Shown one piece after another: positions 52,460 to 61,152 of a DNA stretch of 64,000 nt. Position 1 is the first letter of the stretch. Every line of letters starts with the position of its first letter. This DNA comes from Salinigranum rubrum (GTDB taxonomy: Archaea; Halobacteriota; Halobacteria; Halobacteriales; Haloferacaceae). The position numbers were made by a program, and so were the translations under genes. The stretch is from the NCBI RefSeq assembly GCF_002906575.1, contig NZ_CP026309.1:3348001-3412000 (forward strand). Reading direction: 5' to 3'. A model generated the notes under the pieces. It was given only the letters and a program-made list of their open reading frames with translations. It made no database searches and had not been told where the DNA came from.

Positions 52460-54082
52460 ATGAACGACGAGGGCACGGAGACGCCACGGGTCGGCGTCGA
52501 CTGGCGCGAGTGGGGTGAGGAGAGCTTCGCGGAGGCGCGCGAGCGCGACCTCCCCGTGCTCCTCTCGCTGACCGCCACGTGGTGCAGCGCCTGCCACGAG
52601 ATGGACCGCGAGACGTACGCGGAACCGCGCGTCGCCGCGGTCATCAGGGACAGCTACGTGCCGGTTCGCGTCGACGTCGACCGGCATCCCCGCGTGCGCG
52701 AGCGGTACAACATGGGCGGCTTCCCGTCGACGGTGTTCTGCACCCCCGACGGACGGGTGCTCACGGGAACGACGTATCTCGGACCGGACGGGATGAAGCA
52801 GGTGCTGGACCGGATGCGCGAGACCTGGGACGAACGGGGCGCGGACGCCGGGAGCGTCCCGCGTGCGCTGGCCGGCGACCCCACGCCGGCGGGGGAGGTG
52901 ACGACGGCCATCGAGGAGCACCTCGCCGGCCAACTGGAGGTCCAGTACGACCACGACTTCGGCGGGTGGGGTCGGGAGGCGAAGTTCCCCCTCCCCCACA
53001 CAATCGAGTTCGCGCTCAAGCGCGAGCGACACCAGGCGCTGTCGACGCTCGACGTCCTCGAGCGCAACCTGTTCGACGAGGTCGACGGCGGCTTCTTCCG
53101 CTACGCGACGTCGAGGGACTGGAGCGACGTCGAGCGGGAGAAGCTACTGGCGACGAACGCGGCGCTGGTCCGCGCGTACGCGAACGGCTACCTCTACACC
53201 GGCGACGACTCCTACCGTGAGACGGCGCGGTCGACCGTCGACTTCCTGACCGACGACCTCTGGACGGGCCAGGCCGTCGGCGGCAGCCTCGGTCCGGCCG
53301 AGGAATCGGACTACTACGACCTCCCCGCGGGGGAACGAGCCACCGCGGCTCCGCCACGGCGCGACCTGACCGTCTACGCCGGTGAGAACGGCCTCGCGGC
53401 GGAGGCGTTCCTCACGCTCGCCGCGTACACGGACGACGAGACGGTGCGCGCGTCCGCCGAACGGGTCCTCGACCACCTCCGAACGACCCTCGTCGAGGAC
53501 GGCATCGTGACACGCTACCGCGACGGCGACGAGACGGGCGAGCGCGGCCTCCTCTCCGACCAGGCGCGGGTCGCGGCCGCCTTCTGCCGGGCCGAACAGG
53601 TGCTGGGGGAGGGCGTCGAAACCGCACGGGCCGTCGTCGACCACGCCATCGACACCCTGCACGACGAAGGTTCGTTCCGCGACGGCCCCGCGAGGGGTGC
53701 CGGCCTCGTCGACCGCCCGCTCCGCCCCATCGACGACAACGTCGAACTCGCGGCGGTCTGTCTGGACCTCGCGGCGCTCACGGGCGAAGAGCGGTACCGG
53801 GAGGTGGCCCACGACACCGTCGCGGCGTTCGCCGGGGCGCGAGAGCGCATCGGCATCCAGGTCGCCGGCTACGGGTCGGTCGCGGCGCGACTCTGCCGGC
53901 CCGACCTCGTCGTCGAGGCCCCACCGGAGAGTGACCTCCACCGGGCGGCGCTCCGGGTCGCCGACCACGAGAAGGTGGTCGTCCCCTGTGCGGACGGCCA
54001 CGCGACCGTTCGCGTCGGCGACGAACGGCGGACGGCGACAACGCCGGACGAGTTGATGTCGGCGGTTTCGGAGCTTCAGTGA
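52460..54082 (+). CDS. DUF255 thioredoxin-domain protein (YyaL/spermatogenesis-associated protein 20 type)
   Basis: 540 residues from ATG 52460. The N-terminal thioredoxin-like domain has WCSACHEM, the redox CxxC. A long (alpha/alpha)6-barrel-like region follows, with repeated W/Y-rich helices (FPLPHTIEFALKRERHQ, DLTVYAGENGLAAEAFLTL). The domain layout is that of the DUF255 family, whose function is unclear. A CTTTACCG box lies about 27 bp upstream, so the in-frame start at 52337 is too long. The TrmB-type regulator follows on the same strand. Confidence 0.85.
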   Translation: MNDEGTETPRVGVDWREWGEESFAEARERDLPVLLSLTATWCSACHEMDRETYAEPRVAAVIRDSYVPVRVDVDRHPRVRERYNMGGFPSTVFCTPDGRVLTGTTYLGPDGMKQVLDRMRETWDERGADAGSVPRALAGDPTPAGEVTTAIEEHLAGQLEVQYDHDFGGWGREAKFPLPHTIEFALKRERHQALSTLDVLERNLFDEVDGGFFRYATSRDWSDVEREKLLATNAALVRAYANGYLYTGDDSYRETARSTVDFLTDDLWTGQAVGGSLGPAEESDYYDLPAGERATAAPPRRDLTVYAGENGLAAEAFLTLAAYTDDETVRASAERVLDHLRTTLVEDGIVTRYRDGDETGERGLLSDQARVAAAFCRAEQVLGEGVETARAVVDHAIDTLHDEGSFRDGPARGAGLVDRPLRPIDDNVELAAVCLDLAALTGEERYREVAHDTVAAFAGARERIGIQVAGYGSVAARLCRPDLVVEAPPESDLHRAALRVADHEKVVVPCADGHATVRVGDERRTATTPDELMSAVSELQ

Positions 54083-54150
54083 CCGGATAGACGGGTTTTT
54101 CGCCCATGTCTCGGTGATTTCCGAGCGAAGCGTCATGAACCGTCGACGCG

Positions 54151-54159
54151 TTTTTATCC
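54151..54159 (+). promoter_or_regulatory. TATA box of the TrmB-type regulator
   Basis: TTTTTATCC is centred about 26 bp before ATG 54180. It supports that start rather than the upstream ATG codons, and a leaderless transcript. Confidence 0.65.
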
Positions 54160-54179
54160 GACGAAGCGCGTGTGCGAAC

Positions 54180-54983
54180 ATGGCGACGCTGCGCGACCTC
54201 GGGCTGTCCGAGTACGAGGCCCGGTCGTACAGAGCCCTGCTTCGTCTCGGTCCGGCGACGGCCAAAGAGCTCTCGCGGGCGAGCGACGTCCCGATGGGGC
54301 GGGTGTACGACGTCCTCAACGGCCTCGAACAACTCGGGCTCGTCCGGAGTCAGGCGTCGAGCCGACCGAAAAAGTACGTCGGCGTCGAGCCGGAGACGGG
54401 GCTCGAACGACTCCTCGACGACAAGAAGGCCGAACTGGACCGGAAGGCGCGGCAGTACGAGTCCATCGTCTCCGAACTGTCGACCGAACTCGACGCACAC
54501 CGGCCGACCGACGAGCAGTTCTGGACCGCGGCGGTCGGACCCGAGGACAGCGCGGAACTCCTCGTCGAGCGGCTGGCGGCCGCCGATCAGCGGCTCGTCA
54601 TGGTCATCGGGACGCCCTCGCCGCAGTTCGACATCGGACGGGTGAGTCAGCAGGTCGTCGACCGACTCGACCGGGCGCTCGCCCGCGGCGTCGAGGTGTC
54701 GTTGCTCCTCTCCCCGGACCTCGTGGACTACGTCCCGGAGACGGTCTGGGACGATTACCACGACCGGCTGGTGACGAGCGAGGCCTTCGAGGCGCGGGTC
54801 GACGACGCCATCTCGGGGTCGTTTCACCTCATCGACGACGTCGAGGTCTGTATCGACGTGCCAAACCCGCTCGATCCGACGCAGGCGTTCGCGCTCATCG
54901 CGCTCACGGACCCGGAGTTCGCCTCGAACCTGAAGCGGACGTTCGACGAACAGTGGGTCGACGCCGAGCCGTTGTCGCTGTGA
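54180..54983 (+). CDS. TrmB family transcriptional regulator
   Basis: 267 residues. The N-terminal winged helix (LGLSEYEARSYRALLRLG...ASDVPMGRVYDVLNGLEQLGLV) is the TrmB HTH, and a C-terminal PLD-like/sugar-sensing region follows (about 110-265). Such regulators sense sugars or other metabolites and switch promoters, but no ligand can be inferred. It stands alone, with a clear TATA box. Confidence 0.88.
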   Translation: MATLRDLGLSEYEARSYRALLRLGPATAKELSRASDVPMGRVYDVLNGLEQLGLVRSQASSRPKKYVGVEPETGLERLLDDKKAELDRKARQYESIVSELSTELDAHRPTDEQFWTAAVGPEDSAELLVERLAAADQRLVMVIGTPSPQFDIGRVSQQVVDRLDRALARGVEVSLLLSPDLVDYVPETVWDDYHDRLVTSEAFEARVDDAISGSFHLIDDVEVCIDVPNPLDPTQAFALIALTDPEFASNLKRTFDEQWVDAEPLSL

Positions 54984-55201
54984 ACTGCGCGGAACCCTCG
55001 TCGCGGTGAGAGCCCCATGAAACCCTCGCACGGTAGCAGGAGTGGTCGCCGAACGTAGCCGAGGTATCGAAACGGGCACGGGAGGAGGAGATGCTGATAG
55101 ACGAGACTTGAGACAACGGGCGCGGGGGAGCCACACCACCGGAGCGACTTCGTCGCCGCTGTGCGCCGGCTCCCAGCGGAACCGCCGGTTCCGCCCGGCT
55201 T

Positions 55202-55393
55202 GTGAAGACCTCGCGCGTTTTGGTCGCGGGCGGAGCCACAGCCGTCACGCGACACCGCCCCACGTCGTGGCGGTCGGCGCGCGACGAGCGAGCGAACGGA
55301 TGTGAGTGAGTGAGCGCGCGAGGGCCTGCTCGCGCCTCCGGGCGCGAGCGACCGGGTGGGGAGGTCCGAGGCTGCGGTTCACCGCGCCCGTGT
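55202..55393 (+). repeat. Intergenic repeat element, copy B
   Basis: Ordered blocks shared with 18785-19094: GTGAAGACCTCGCGCG (55202-55217), GCGGTCGGCGCGCG (55270-55283, also 68 bp after the first), and a 50-bp closing block (55344-55393) with GGTGGGGAGG and CCGCGCCCGTGT. It is shorter than copy A because most of the hairpin-rich middle is absent. Confidence 0.7.
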
Positions 55394-55417
55394 ACGACCG
55401 GTCGTCTCGCATCTCAC

Positions 55418-55475
55418 CACATCTGCACCGACGAATTCCCACTCGTCACATCTGCACCGACAAATCCCCACTCGC
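55418..55475. repeat. 29-bp tandem direct repeat, two units
   Basis: CACATCTGCACCGACGAATT-type units at 55418-55446 and 55447-55475, with only a few mismatches. It starts 24 bp after repeat copy B, an arrangement like the tandem repeat after copy A. Confidence 0.85.
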
Positions 55476-55634
55476 CGCTCAGTCCATCGATTAAACTACT
55501 TGCTACCGCGGCCCGTCACGGCAGCCTCACTCGTGACCGAGTCGTGCTCTGCTCACCGACGCTCTCCGCGAAACGCCCGGGAGAGCGGGCAAAAGCGAAG
55601 GAGCGGCGGAGCGACGAATCGACGTGTCTCGACG

Positions 55635-56351
55635 TCAGCCACCGAGGAGCGTCGCCTCCACCTTGTGGAGGTGTTCGTGTAGCGTCGACGCCGTGATGCC
55701 GAGTTCGGCTGCTAGCTCCTCCGCGGAGATCCGTCGGGGGACCGCGTAGTACCCGTTCTGACGAGCGAGTCGGAACACCTCGTGTTGCCGTCGGGTGAGT
55801 CGGTGGAGCGGCAGTCCTCCCAGTCCCGTCCCCCACGACGCCTCCCCGAACCCGAGTACGGTGATCTCGGCGCCGACGTTCGCACAGATCTCGTCGAGAA
55901 GCGGCTGGACCTCCGACCGGCCGTGATTGGTGAGGAGGGTCCAGTACTCGAACCCGTTGTTCCCGTCGACGGGTTCGGCGTGCACGAAGCCTCGGGAGGT
56001 GAACTCGTCGCTGATTTGCGTCGTCCCGTCGTGGTCGACGAGGAGACCTCTCGTCGCGTTTCCAGGGACCGCTCCCGACTCTCGACGGGGTGTCTGGTTC
56101 ACCTCCGAGACGATGTACACCTGTGGATGGTCGCGGATCGCCGCGACTGCGGCCGAGAGCTGTTGCTCGGTGTTCGCGTAGATCGTATAGAGCGTCGTCG
56201 TCCGACCGTCCGGTCGGGTGCGCGTGCCGTACCCGATCAGTCCGAAATCGAGTCGGCCCGTCAGTTCGATGACCCAGCAGTCCGGATGCCACACCCGTAG
56301 CGAGAGGCGAAGCGCCCGGTCGAGACCCTGGAGTGGCTCCTGATTCGACAT
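55635..56351 (-). CDS. Bat-like HTH transcriptional regulator
   Basis: 238 residues. The C-terminal HTH_10 domain has LHRLTRRQHEVFRLARQNGY, RRISAEELAAELGI and STLHEHLHKVEATLL, typical of the haloarchaeal Bat/bacterio-opsin-activator family. The N-terminal 160 residues are a sensory region I cannot assign. It lies 24 bp after ogt on the same strand, which suggests an ogt-HTH operon. Confidence 0.85.
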   Translation of the reverse strand: MSNQEPLQGLDRALRLSLRVWHPDCWVIELTGRLDFGLIGYGTRTRPDGRTTTLYTIYANTEQQLSAAVAAIRDHPQVYIVSEVNQTPRRESGAVPGNATRGLLVDHDGTTQISDEFTSRGFVHAEPVDGNNGFEYWTLLTNHGRSEVQPLLDEICANVGAEITVLGFGEASWGTGLGGLPLHRLTRRQHEVFRLARQNGYYAVPRRISAEELAAELGITASTLHEHLHKVEATLLGG

Positions 56352-56375
56352 GTTGTGGCGGTGGTCAGTGACGAC

Positions 56376-56762
56376 TCATTCGACGACGTGTGCTCGTTCG
56401 AGCTCCAACAGCCGTTCTTGGAGACCGGGATACATATACCCGCGCAGGGAGTCCGAGCCGACAACCCGGTGACAGGGGACGACGAGAGGGAGCGGGTTCC
56501 GCGCACACGCCTGTCCGACGGCGATCGGAGCCGTTCCCACCCGCTCGGCGACCTGCCCGTAGGTGCGAGTCTCGCCGTACGGAATCGCCTGGAGAGCCGT
56601 GTGTACCTCCCCGGTGAAACCGTCGGGGAGTGTGATCTCCAGATCGAACCGACGTCGGTCCCCACGCTCGTACGCTGCGAGTTGCTCCCGAACGGTCGAC
56701 TGCGACTCGGCGATCCGCGTCTCCGCCAGTTCGACTTCGTAGCCGAAGATGTGGTACGTCAT
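56376..56762 (-). CDS. ogt: Methylated-DNA--protein-cysteine methyltransferase (Ogt/MGMT)
   Basis: 128 residues from ATG 56762. The active-site motif is PLVVPCHRVVG (Cys97), and the HTH part reads TALQAIPYGETRTYGQVAERVG. It removes alkyl groups from O6-guanine. It is a short form that lacks the usual longer N-terminal domain. The frame stays open upstream, but the sequence is not coding-like. Confidence 0.88.
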   Translation of the reverse strand: MTYHIFGYEVELAETRIAESQSTVREQLAAYERGDRRRFDLEITLPDGFTGEVHTALQAIPYGETRTYGQVAERVGTAPIAVGQACARNPLPLVVPCHRVVGSDSLRGYMYPGLQERLLELERAHVVE

Positions 56763-56944
56763 CGTGTGTTCGTCTTGTTCGTCTCTCCCGTGGATAGTGT
56801 ATCCAGAGCCGTCTATATCAGGCTCTCCGCGGACGAGGGTGAAACGTCCGGCCGTCCGTCCGACGGGTCGGAACCGTCGGACCGAGTTATCGGTCCGGAG
56901 CGCAGCGCCGGCGACACCGTTTGGTTCGTTCCGAGTGGCACCGG

Positions 56945-57091
56945 TCACGCTGTACGGCGGGTGAGAACCCCGCCACATCGTCCGCAGACGTACATCGAGG
57001 TCCGTCCCATCTGACCGAGGTACGAGAGGTCGTCGTGGACACACTCGACCTCACCACCGATCCGGTAGCCGCGGTTTGATCCTCCCGACAT
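56945..57091 (-). CDS. 48-residue zinc-ribbon-like protein
   Basis: MSGGSNRGYRIGGEVECVHD begins the protein; the ECVH and YVCGRCGG pairs (CxH...CxxC) form a four-ligand zinc ribbon. A GGTTATAGC box lies about 45 bp before the ATG. Small zinc proteins of this size are common in haloarchaea. No function can be assigned. Confidence 0.65.
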   Translation of the reverse strand: MSGGSNRGYRIGGEVECVHDDLSYLGQMGRTSMYVCGRCGGVLTRRTA

Positions 57092-57191
57092 CGACTGACT
57101 CGATGGGGGACGGAGTCGTAACGTAACACCCTGCTATAACCGGCCGAGAAGTCCCACAGACCCGACCGGATAGAACCGAACCGGACTCGGG

Positions 57192-58118
57192 TTACGCGTC
57201 GAGTTCCTCACGCAGTTGCGCCATCGTCAACTCGCGCTCGGCGTGGGCGTTGTGCTGGTGGATGGACTCGTCGTTCGACTGCTTCATGTGGACCACCGCG
57301 TCGTCCGGGAGGTGGTCGAACATCTCGACCGTCTGCTCGGCCAGCGACCGGACGCAGTCCTCGACGAACTTCGCGTTCGCGTGGGCGTGGTAGGTCATGT
57401 GGTCCTCGTCGGGACGCTTCGCGAGGTTGTAGATGCGCGCGCTCATCGAGTCCCGCGCGATGTCGACGATGTCGATGAGGTCGACGTCGGGCGACCCGTC
57501 GCTCGTCACGGTGAGCGTGGCGTGCCCGCGCTGTGAGTGACCGGGCTGAGGGACCGCGTCGAGGAACTCCTCGGTCGTCTCCTCGTCGACGCCGAGGTCG
57601 AGCAGAGTGTCGCGGGCGCGGGAGGCGGACATCCCCTGTGAGCAGGGACAGACCGTCATCCCCACGACCCGGGCACCGATCTCCTCGCGGGTCCCCTCCT
57701 CGGTCGCGGTGGCCGAGGCGATGATGTCGACGCTCGACTGCGTCGCGAGGCCGCTCTCGGGCGTGTCCTCCTTGAGGATGAGTTCGGCCTCCATGTGGAC
57801 CTCCGCGGTGGAGGTGTAGTCGTGCTTCGCGAGGAGGCGTTCGGCGGCGTCGCCGCAGACGTCCTCGACCCGGTAGGCGGGCTCGGAGACGGCCTCTTCG
57901 AGGACTTCGTCGATGACCTGCATGTTCCGGCTCATGTCGATGCCCTTCCGCCCGCTCGGGAGGTCGACGAACACCTCGAACTCCGCCATCAGGACGAGCG
58001 GCCGCTTCCCGTTGCGGGCGATCTTCACGAGTTTCTCGACGCCGGTCACACCGACCTGACTCAACCCCACGGTGACGTCGGGCCGCGTCGCCTGCACGTC
58101 GGGCAGCTGGTGACTCAT
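57192..58118 (-). CDS. mptA: GTP cyclohydrolase MptA
   Basis: 308 residues. MptA converts GTP to 7,8-dihydroneopterin 2',3'-cyclic phosphate, the first step in methanopterin-type and tetrahydrofolate pterin synthesis in archaea. Conserved segments are [11 protein letters not shown] near the start and [15 protein letters not shown], whose cysteines suggest the metal site. CATAATC lies about 27 bp upstream of the ATG. The start [13 protein letters not shown] gives a full-length enzyme. Confidence 0.92.
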   Translation of the reverse strand: MSHQLPDVQATRPDVTVGLSQVGVTGVEKLVKIARNGKRPLVLMAEFEVFVDLPSGRKGIDMSRNMQVIDEVLEEAVSEPAYRVEDVCGDAAERLLAKHDYTSTAEVHMEAELILKEDTPESGLATQSSVDIIASATATEEGTREEIGARVVGMTVCPCSQGMSASRARDTLLDLGVDEETTEEFLDAVPQPGHSQRGHATLTVTSDGSPDVDLIDIVDIARDSMSARIYNLAKRPDEDHMTYHAHANAKFVEDCVRSLAEQTVEMFDHLPDDAVVHMKQSNDESIHQHNAHAERELTMAQLREELDA

Positions 58119-58237
58119 TACCGGAGCCAAGGACCGGGTTCGATTATGGCTTTCGATGAGCCGAATCCTCACCGTTCCGCCACAACACATCACTGGACCG
58201 ACAATATTTTATCAGGCCGTCGTGAAATTCAGCGTGT

Positions 58238-59035
58238 ATGTCCCTCCAACTCGGAACTGCCCTGAAACGCGGGGCCGGTCACGTCCTGAGTCGTGCCGGC
58301 CTCGTCGTCCTCGTCGCGTACGCGGCGGTGATGCTCGTCTACCAACTGAGCTTCAACACCCTGATTCAGCCGCTCTTCGCCGGACTGGTTCCGCCGGGTG
58401 CCGACCCCGCGACCGCCACGACGGGGCTCGTGACGCTCCCCATCCCGGGCGCCGTCGCGGGCGCGCTGGTCGTCGTCACGCTGCTCGCGGCGGCCGTCGT
58501 CACCGTGGTCGCCGTCCGGACGTTCGTCGCCGGCGTCCACGACCGGGTCCCCCGGCGGTTCCTGACCGACCGGATGGGCTTCGCGGTGGCGAACGTCGCC
58601 GTCGGCGGCGTCGTCTTCGGGCTCGCCGTCCTCCTCGGGACGCTCCTGCTCGTCGTCCCGGGGATCTTGGCGTACATCGGCTTCCTGTTCATGGTGCAGT
58701 ACATCGCCGTCGAGAACGTGAACTTCCTCACGGCGATGCGCCGGAGCTGGCGGCTCACGAGGGGGAACCGGATTCGGGTGTTCCTCCTCGTGCTCGTCCT
58801 CCTCGCGGTGGTGTTCGTCGCGACGTTCGCCGTGAACTTCACGCTCGGATTCGCGCTCGGAGCCGTCCTCGGCACGGGCGTGAGCGGACTCGTGAGCCTC
58901 GCCGTCGGGATGGTGAACGTCGTCTCGACCATCTACCTGTTGGCCGTGCTCTCCGACGCGTTCGTTCAGTTACGCGACGGAACCGAGTCGGGGCCTGCGA
59001 ACACGCGGCCGACGACCGACGCGCTCGGGGCGTGA
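58238..59035 (+). CDS. Integral membrane protein of unknown function
   Basis: 265 residues with about six membrane segments, separated by short charged loops (DRMGFAV, RSWRLTRGNRIRV). An ATATTTTATC box lies about 27 bp before the ATG. The family is widespread in haloarchaea without a known function. No signal peptide. Confidence 0.7.
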   Translation: MSLQLGTALKRGAGHVLSRAGLVVLVAYAAVMLVYQLSFNTLIQPLFAGLVPPGADPATATTGLVTLPIPGAVAGALVVVTLLAAAVVTVVAVRTFVAGVHDRVPRRFLTDRMGFAVANVAVGGVVFGLAVLLGTLLLVVPGILAYIGFLFMVQYIAVENVNFLTAMRRSWRLTRGNRIRVFLLVLVLLAVVFVATFAVNFTLGFALGAVLGTGVSGLVSLAVGMVNVVSTIYLLAVLSDAFVQLRDGTESGPANTRPTTDALGA

Positions 59036-59072
59036 GTTCAGACCGCCTCCGACCGCCACGCGCGCGACGCGC

Positions 59073-59492
59073 CTACGGCCAGTCGTCTCGGCCGTCGTCC
59101 TCGAACGGGTCTTCTTCCGGTTCCTCGTCGCCGAGCGGCCAGTCGGCGGCCGCGGCGGCCTGCTCGACCGGGAGGTACTCCCACCCCGTCTCCTCGGCGG
59201 CCGCACGGTCTTCCTCCCCGGTGCCGACGTAGACGTGCCGGTCGGTGTCGAACTGTCGTTTGACGTTCTCGAGGCTCTCGACGACCCCGCGCGGACCCGA
59301 GAAGAAGTCCTGCCTGATGCGGTGTTTCCGGGTGTAGTTCGTCACGACGTACGTCGGCTGTTCGCTCACGACGCCGACGTACTTGGTCCACTGGCGGGCG
59401 TCGGAGAACGCCGCCGTCGGGTCTGAGAGCGCTTTGAGCGCGTCCAACTCGAAGGCGAGCGTCATCGTCCCGCCCGAATCACCGCCATCCAT
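59073..59492 (-). CDS. Conserved haloarchaeal hypothetical protein
   Basis: 139 residues from ATG 59492, acidic. A compact alpha/beta core (LAFELDALKALSDPTAAFSDA, ...YVGVVSEQPTYVVTNYTRKHRIRQDF) precedes a tail rich in Glu/Asp. No membrane segment or known motif. An in-frame GTG at 59498 is the other possible start. Confidence 0.65.
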   Translation of the reverse strand: MDGGDSGGTMTLAFELDALKALSDPTAAFSDARQWTKYVGVVSEQPTYVVTNYTRKHRIRQDFFSGPRGVVESLENVKRQFDTDRHVYVGTGEEDRAAAEETGWEYLPVEQAAAAADWPLGDEEPEEDPFEDDGRDDWP

Positions 59493-59543
59493 ACTCACTG
59501 AAACGCCCCCCGGCGAAAAACGGCTTCGCTTCCGGACAGGGAG

Positions 59544-59762
59544 CTACTCGACGCGGTAGTAGTCGGTGAAGACGACGACGTCGACCGCCGCGAGCGACGG
59601 GGCGGAGACGGCGCTCGGCCGGTCGTCAGCGGCGGCGATGACGGCCCGCTTCGCCCGCGCCGTCAACTGGTCGAAGTGGCGGACGTCGTCGCTTGCGGTT
59701 ACTTGCGAGGTTGGGACGAGCGTGACTTGCCCGTCGAGCGTCGGCCCAGCAGAGCGTGACAT
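59544..59762 (-). CDS. Small conserved haloarchaeal protein
   Basis: 72 residues, MSRSAGPTLDGQVTLVPTSQ followed by a helix and a strand (SLAAVDVVVFTDYYRVE). No known domain. The start codon is preceded by an 8-bp inverted repeat whose right arm overlaps a possible TATA box (CTTATCA), so its expression may be repressor-controlled. Confidence 0.6.
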   Translation of the reverse strand: MSRSAGPTLDGQVTLVPTSQVTASDDVRHFDQLTARAKRAVIAAADDRPSAVSAPSLAAVDVVVFTDYYRVE

Positions 59763-59765
59763 ATG

Positions 59766-59791
59766 TTATCACAAAACACGGTGTGTGATAA
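59766..59791. promoter_or_regulatory. Operator-like palindrome TTATCACA...TGTGATAA before the small gene
   Basis: Arms of 8 bp (59766-59773 and 59784-59791) with a 10-bp spacer, covering positions -4 to -29 relative to the ATG of the gene at 59544-59762. The placement over the core promoter fits repression by a dimeric regulator. Confidence 0.5.
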
Positions 59792-59916
59792 GTATTATCC
59801 CGGCAGTGACTGTCGGACGACACGGACGGGTCGGAGGCTGACGGGTCGTCGAGAACGGAAACGGTGACGACGGAACGAGGCGGCGGGAGGCGGCGAACGG
59901 TGTCGGCGGTTCGGAC

Positions 59917-61152
59917 TTACTGCTGTGCCGGCGCGACCTTCTCGAGGTCGACGCGCTTCTCGAGGAGAACGTCTTTCTGGTCCGAGACGACGCGCTCTTC
60001 GCGCATCAGCTTCTTGTACGCCGACTGCGGGGAGAGGTCACCGACGAGGACGCCGCCGATGATCTTGCCGTCCTTGAACGTGATGCGGCGCCAGGTGTTG
60101 TCCTCGTACTTCATCTCGGCCTCGTCGTCGCCGAGTGTCGGGTGGCCGAACGAGAGGAACGGGAAGTCGAAGTGCGTGATGGAGTACGAAGAGACCCAGC
60201 GGAACTCCTCGGAGCCGGAGTCGACCATGTTCTTCGCGGCGATGGTGCCCTGCTCTTTGGCGGAGCCCCACGCGCCGTTCTGGGTTCGCTCGCCGAGGAT
60301 GACGTCGTGGAACTGCGTGATGTCGCCGGCGGCGAAGATGTCCGGGTCGTTCGTCTGCATGAACTCGTCGACGACGATGCCGTCATCGCACTCCACCTCG
60401 GTGTTCTGGAGGAGTTCGGCGTTGAAGTCGAGGCCGATGGCGATGCCGACGAAGTCCGAGTCGTAGGTGTCGCCGTTGGGGTCGACCGTCGAGACGACGT
60501 GTCCCTCGTCGTCGGTCTCGAAGCGGTCGACGCCGGAGCCGAAGACGGGGGTGACGCCGCGCTCGTCGAGGGCGTCGTGGATGATCTCGGCACCGTCGGG
60601 CGACAGCGCGTAGCGCCACCAGCACTCGCCGCGCATCAGGTAGTGCGCGTCGATCCCCTGGGCGGCGCAGATGGCGGCGAGGTCGATGCCGAGGAGACCG
60701 GCACCGACGACGACGCCGGTATCGGAGTTCTCGGCGTGTTCGCGGATCGCGCGGGCGTCCTGAAACGTCCAGAAGTGGTGGATGCCCTCGGCGTCGGAGT
60801 TCTCGACCGGTAACTGGGTCGGCGTGCCGCCGGTGGCGACGAGGAGTTTGTCGTACTCGATCTCCTCCCCTTCGTGGGTCGAGAGGGTGTGCGCGTCGGG
60901 GTCGACGTTCGTGACGACCGTGTTCAGACGCAGGTCGATGTCGCGGTCCTCGTACCACGAGTCCGAGTGGATGGAGATGGGGGCCTCGGGGAGTTTGCCC
61001 TTCGCGAACTCCTTGATGAGGATCCGGTTGTACAGGGCCTCGCCCTCGTCTGTGATGACGGTGACATCGGCGTCTGGCGCCTCCTCACGGAGCGTCTCGG
61101 CCGCGGACGAGCCCGCGATGCCGTCGCCGATGATCACATACGACTGGGTCAT
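59917..61152 (-). CDS. NAD(P)/FAD-dependent oxidoreductase
   Basis: 411 residues. The N-terminal Rossmann motif GDGIAGSSAAE binds FAD, a second dinucleotide region VVVGAGLLGIDLAA binds NAD(P)H, and the FAD-contact motif is IFAAGDI. It belongs to the pyridine-nucleotide disulfide oxidoreductase-like family (nitrite reductase/rubredoxin reductase type) without a redox CxxC. Electron acceptor unknown. The C-terminal part is a conserved haloarchaeal extension. Confidence 0.87.
   Translation of the reverse strand: MTQSYVIIGDGIAGSSAAETLREEAPDADVTVITDEGEALYNRILIKEFAKGKLPEAPISIHSDSWYEDRDIDLRLNTVVTNVDPDAHTLSTHEGEEIEYDKLLVATGGTPTQLPVENSDAEGIHHFWTFQDARAIREHAENSDTGVVVGAGLLGIDLAAICAAQGIDAHYLMRGECWWRYALSPDGAEIIHDALDERGVTPVFGSGVDRFETDDEGHVVSTVDPNGDTYDSDFVGIAIGLDFNAELLQNTEVECDDGIVVDEFMQTNDPDIFAAGDITQFHDVILGERTQNGAWGSAKEQGTIAAKNMVDSGSEEFRWVSSYSITHFDFPFLSFGHPTLGDDEAEMKYEDNTWRRITFKDGKIIGGVLVGDLSPQSAYKKLMREERVVSDQKDVLLEKRVDLEKVAPAQQ

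Larger units (their letters stand above)
54984..55634. other. 651-bp region with repeat copy B and a tandem repeat, no gene
   Basis: It holds the second copy of the intergenic repeat element (55202-55393) and a 29-bp tandem repeat (55418-55475). A GCGGAACC-GCC-GGTTCCGC hairpin lies just to the left (about 55177-55195). Nothing in it looks coding. Confidence 0.7.
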
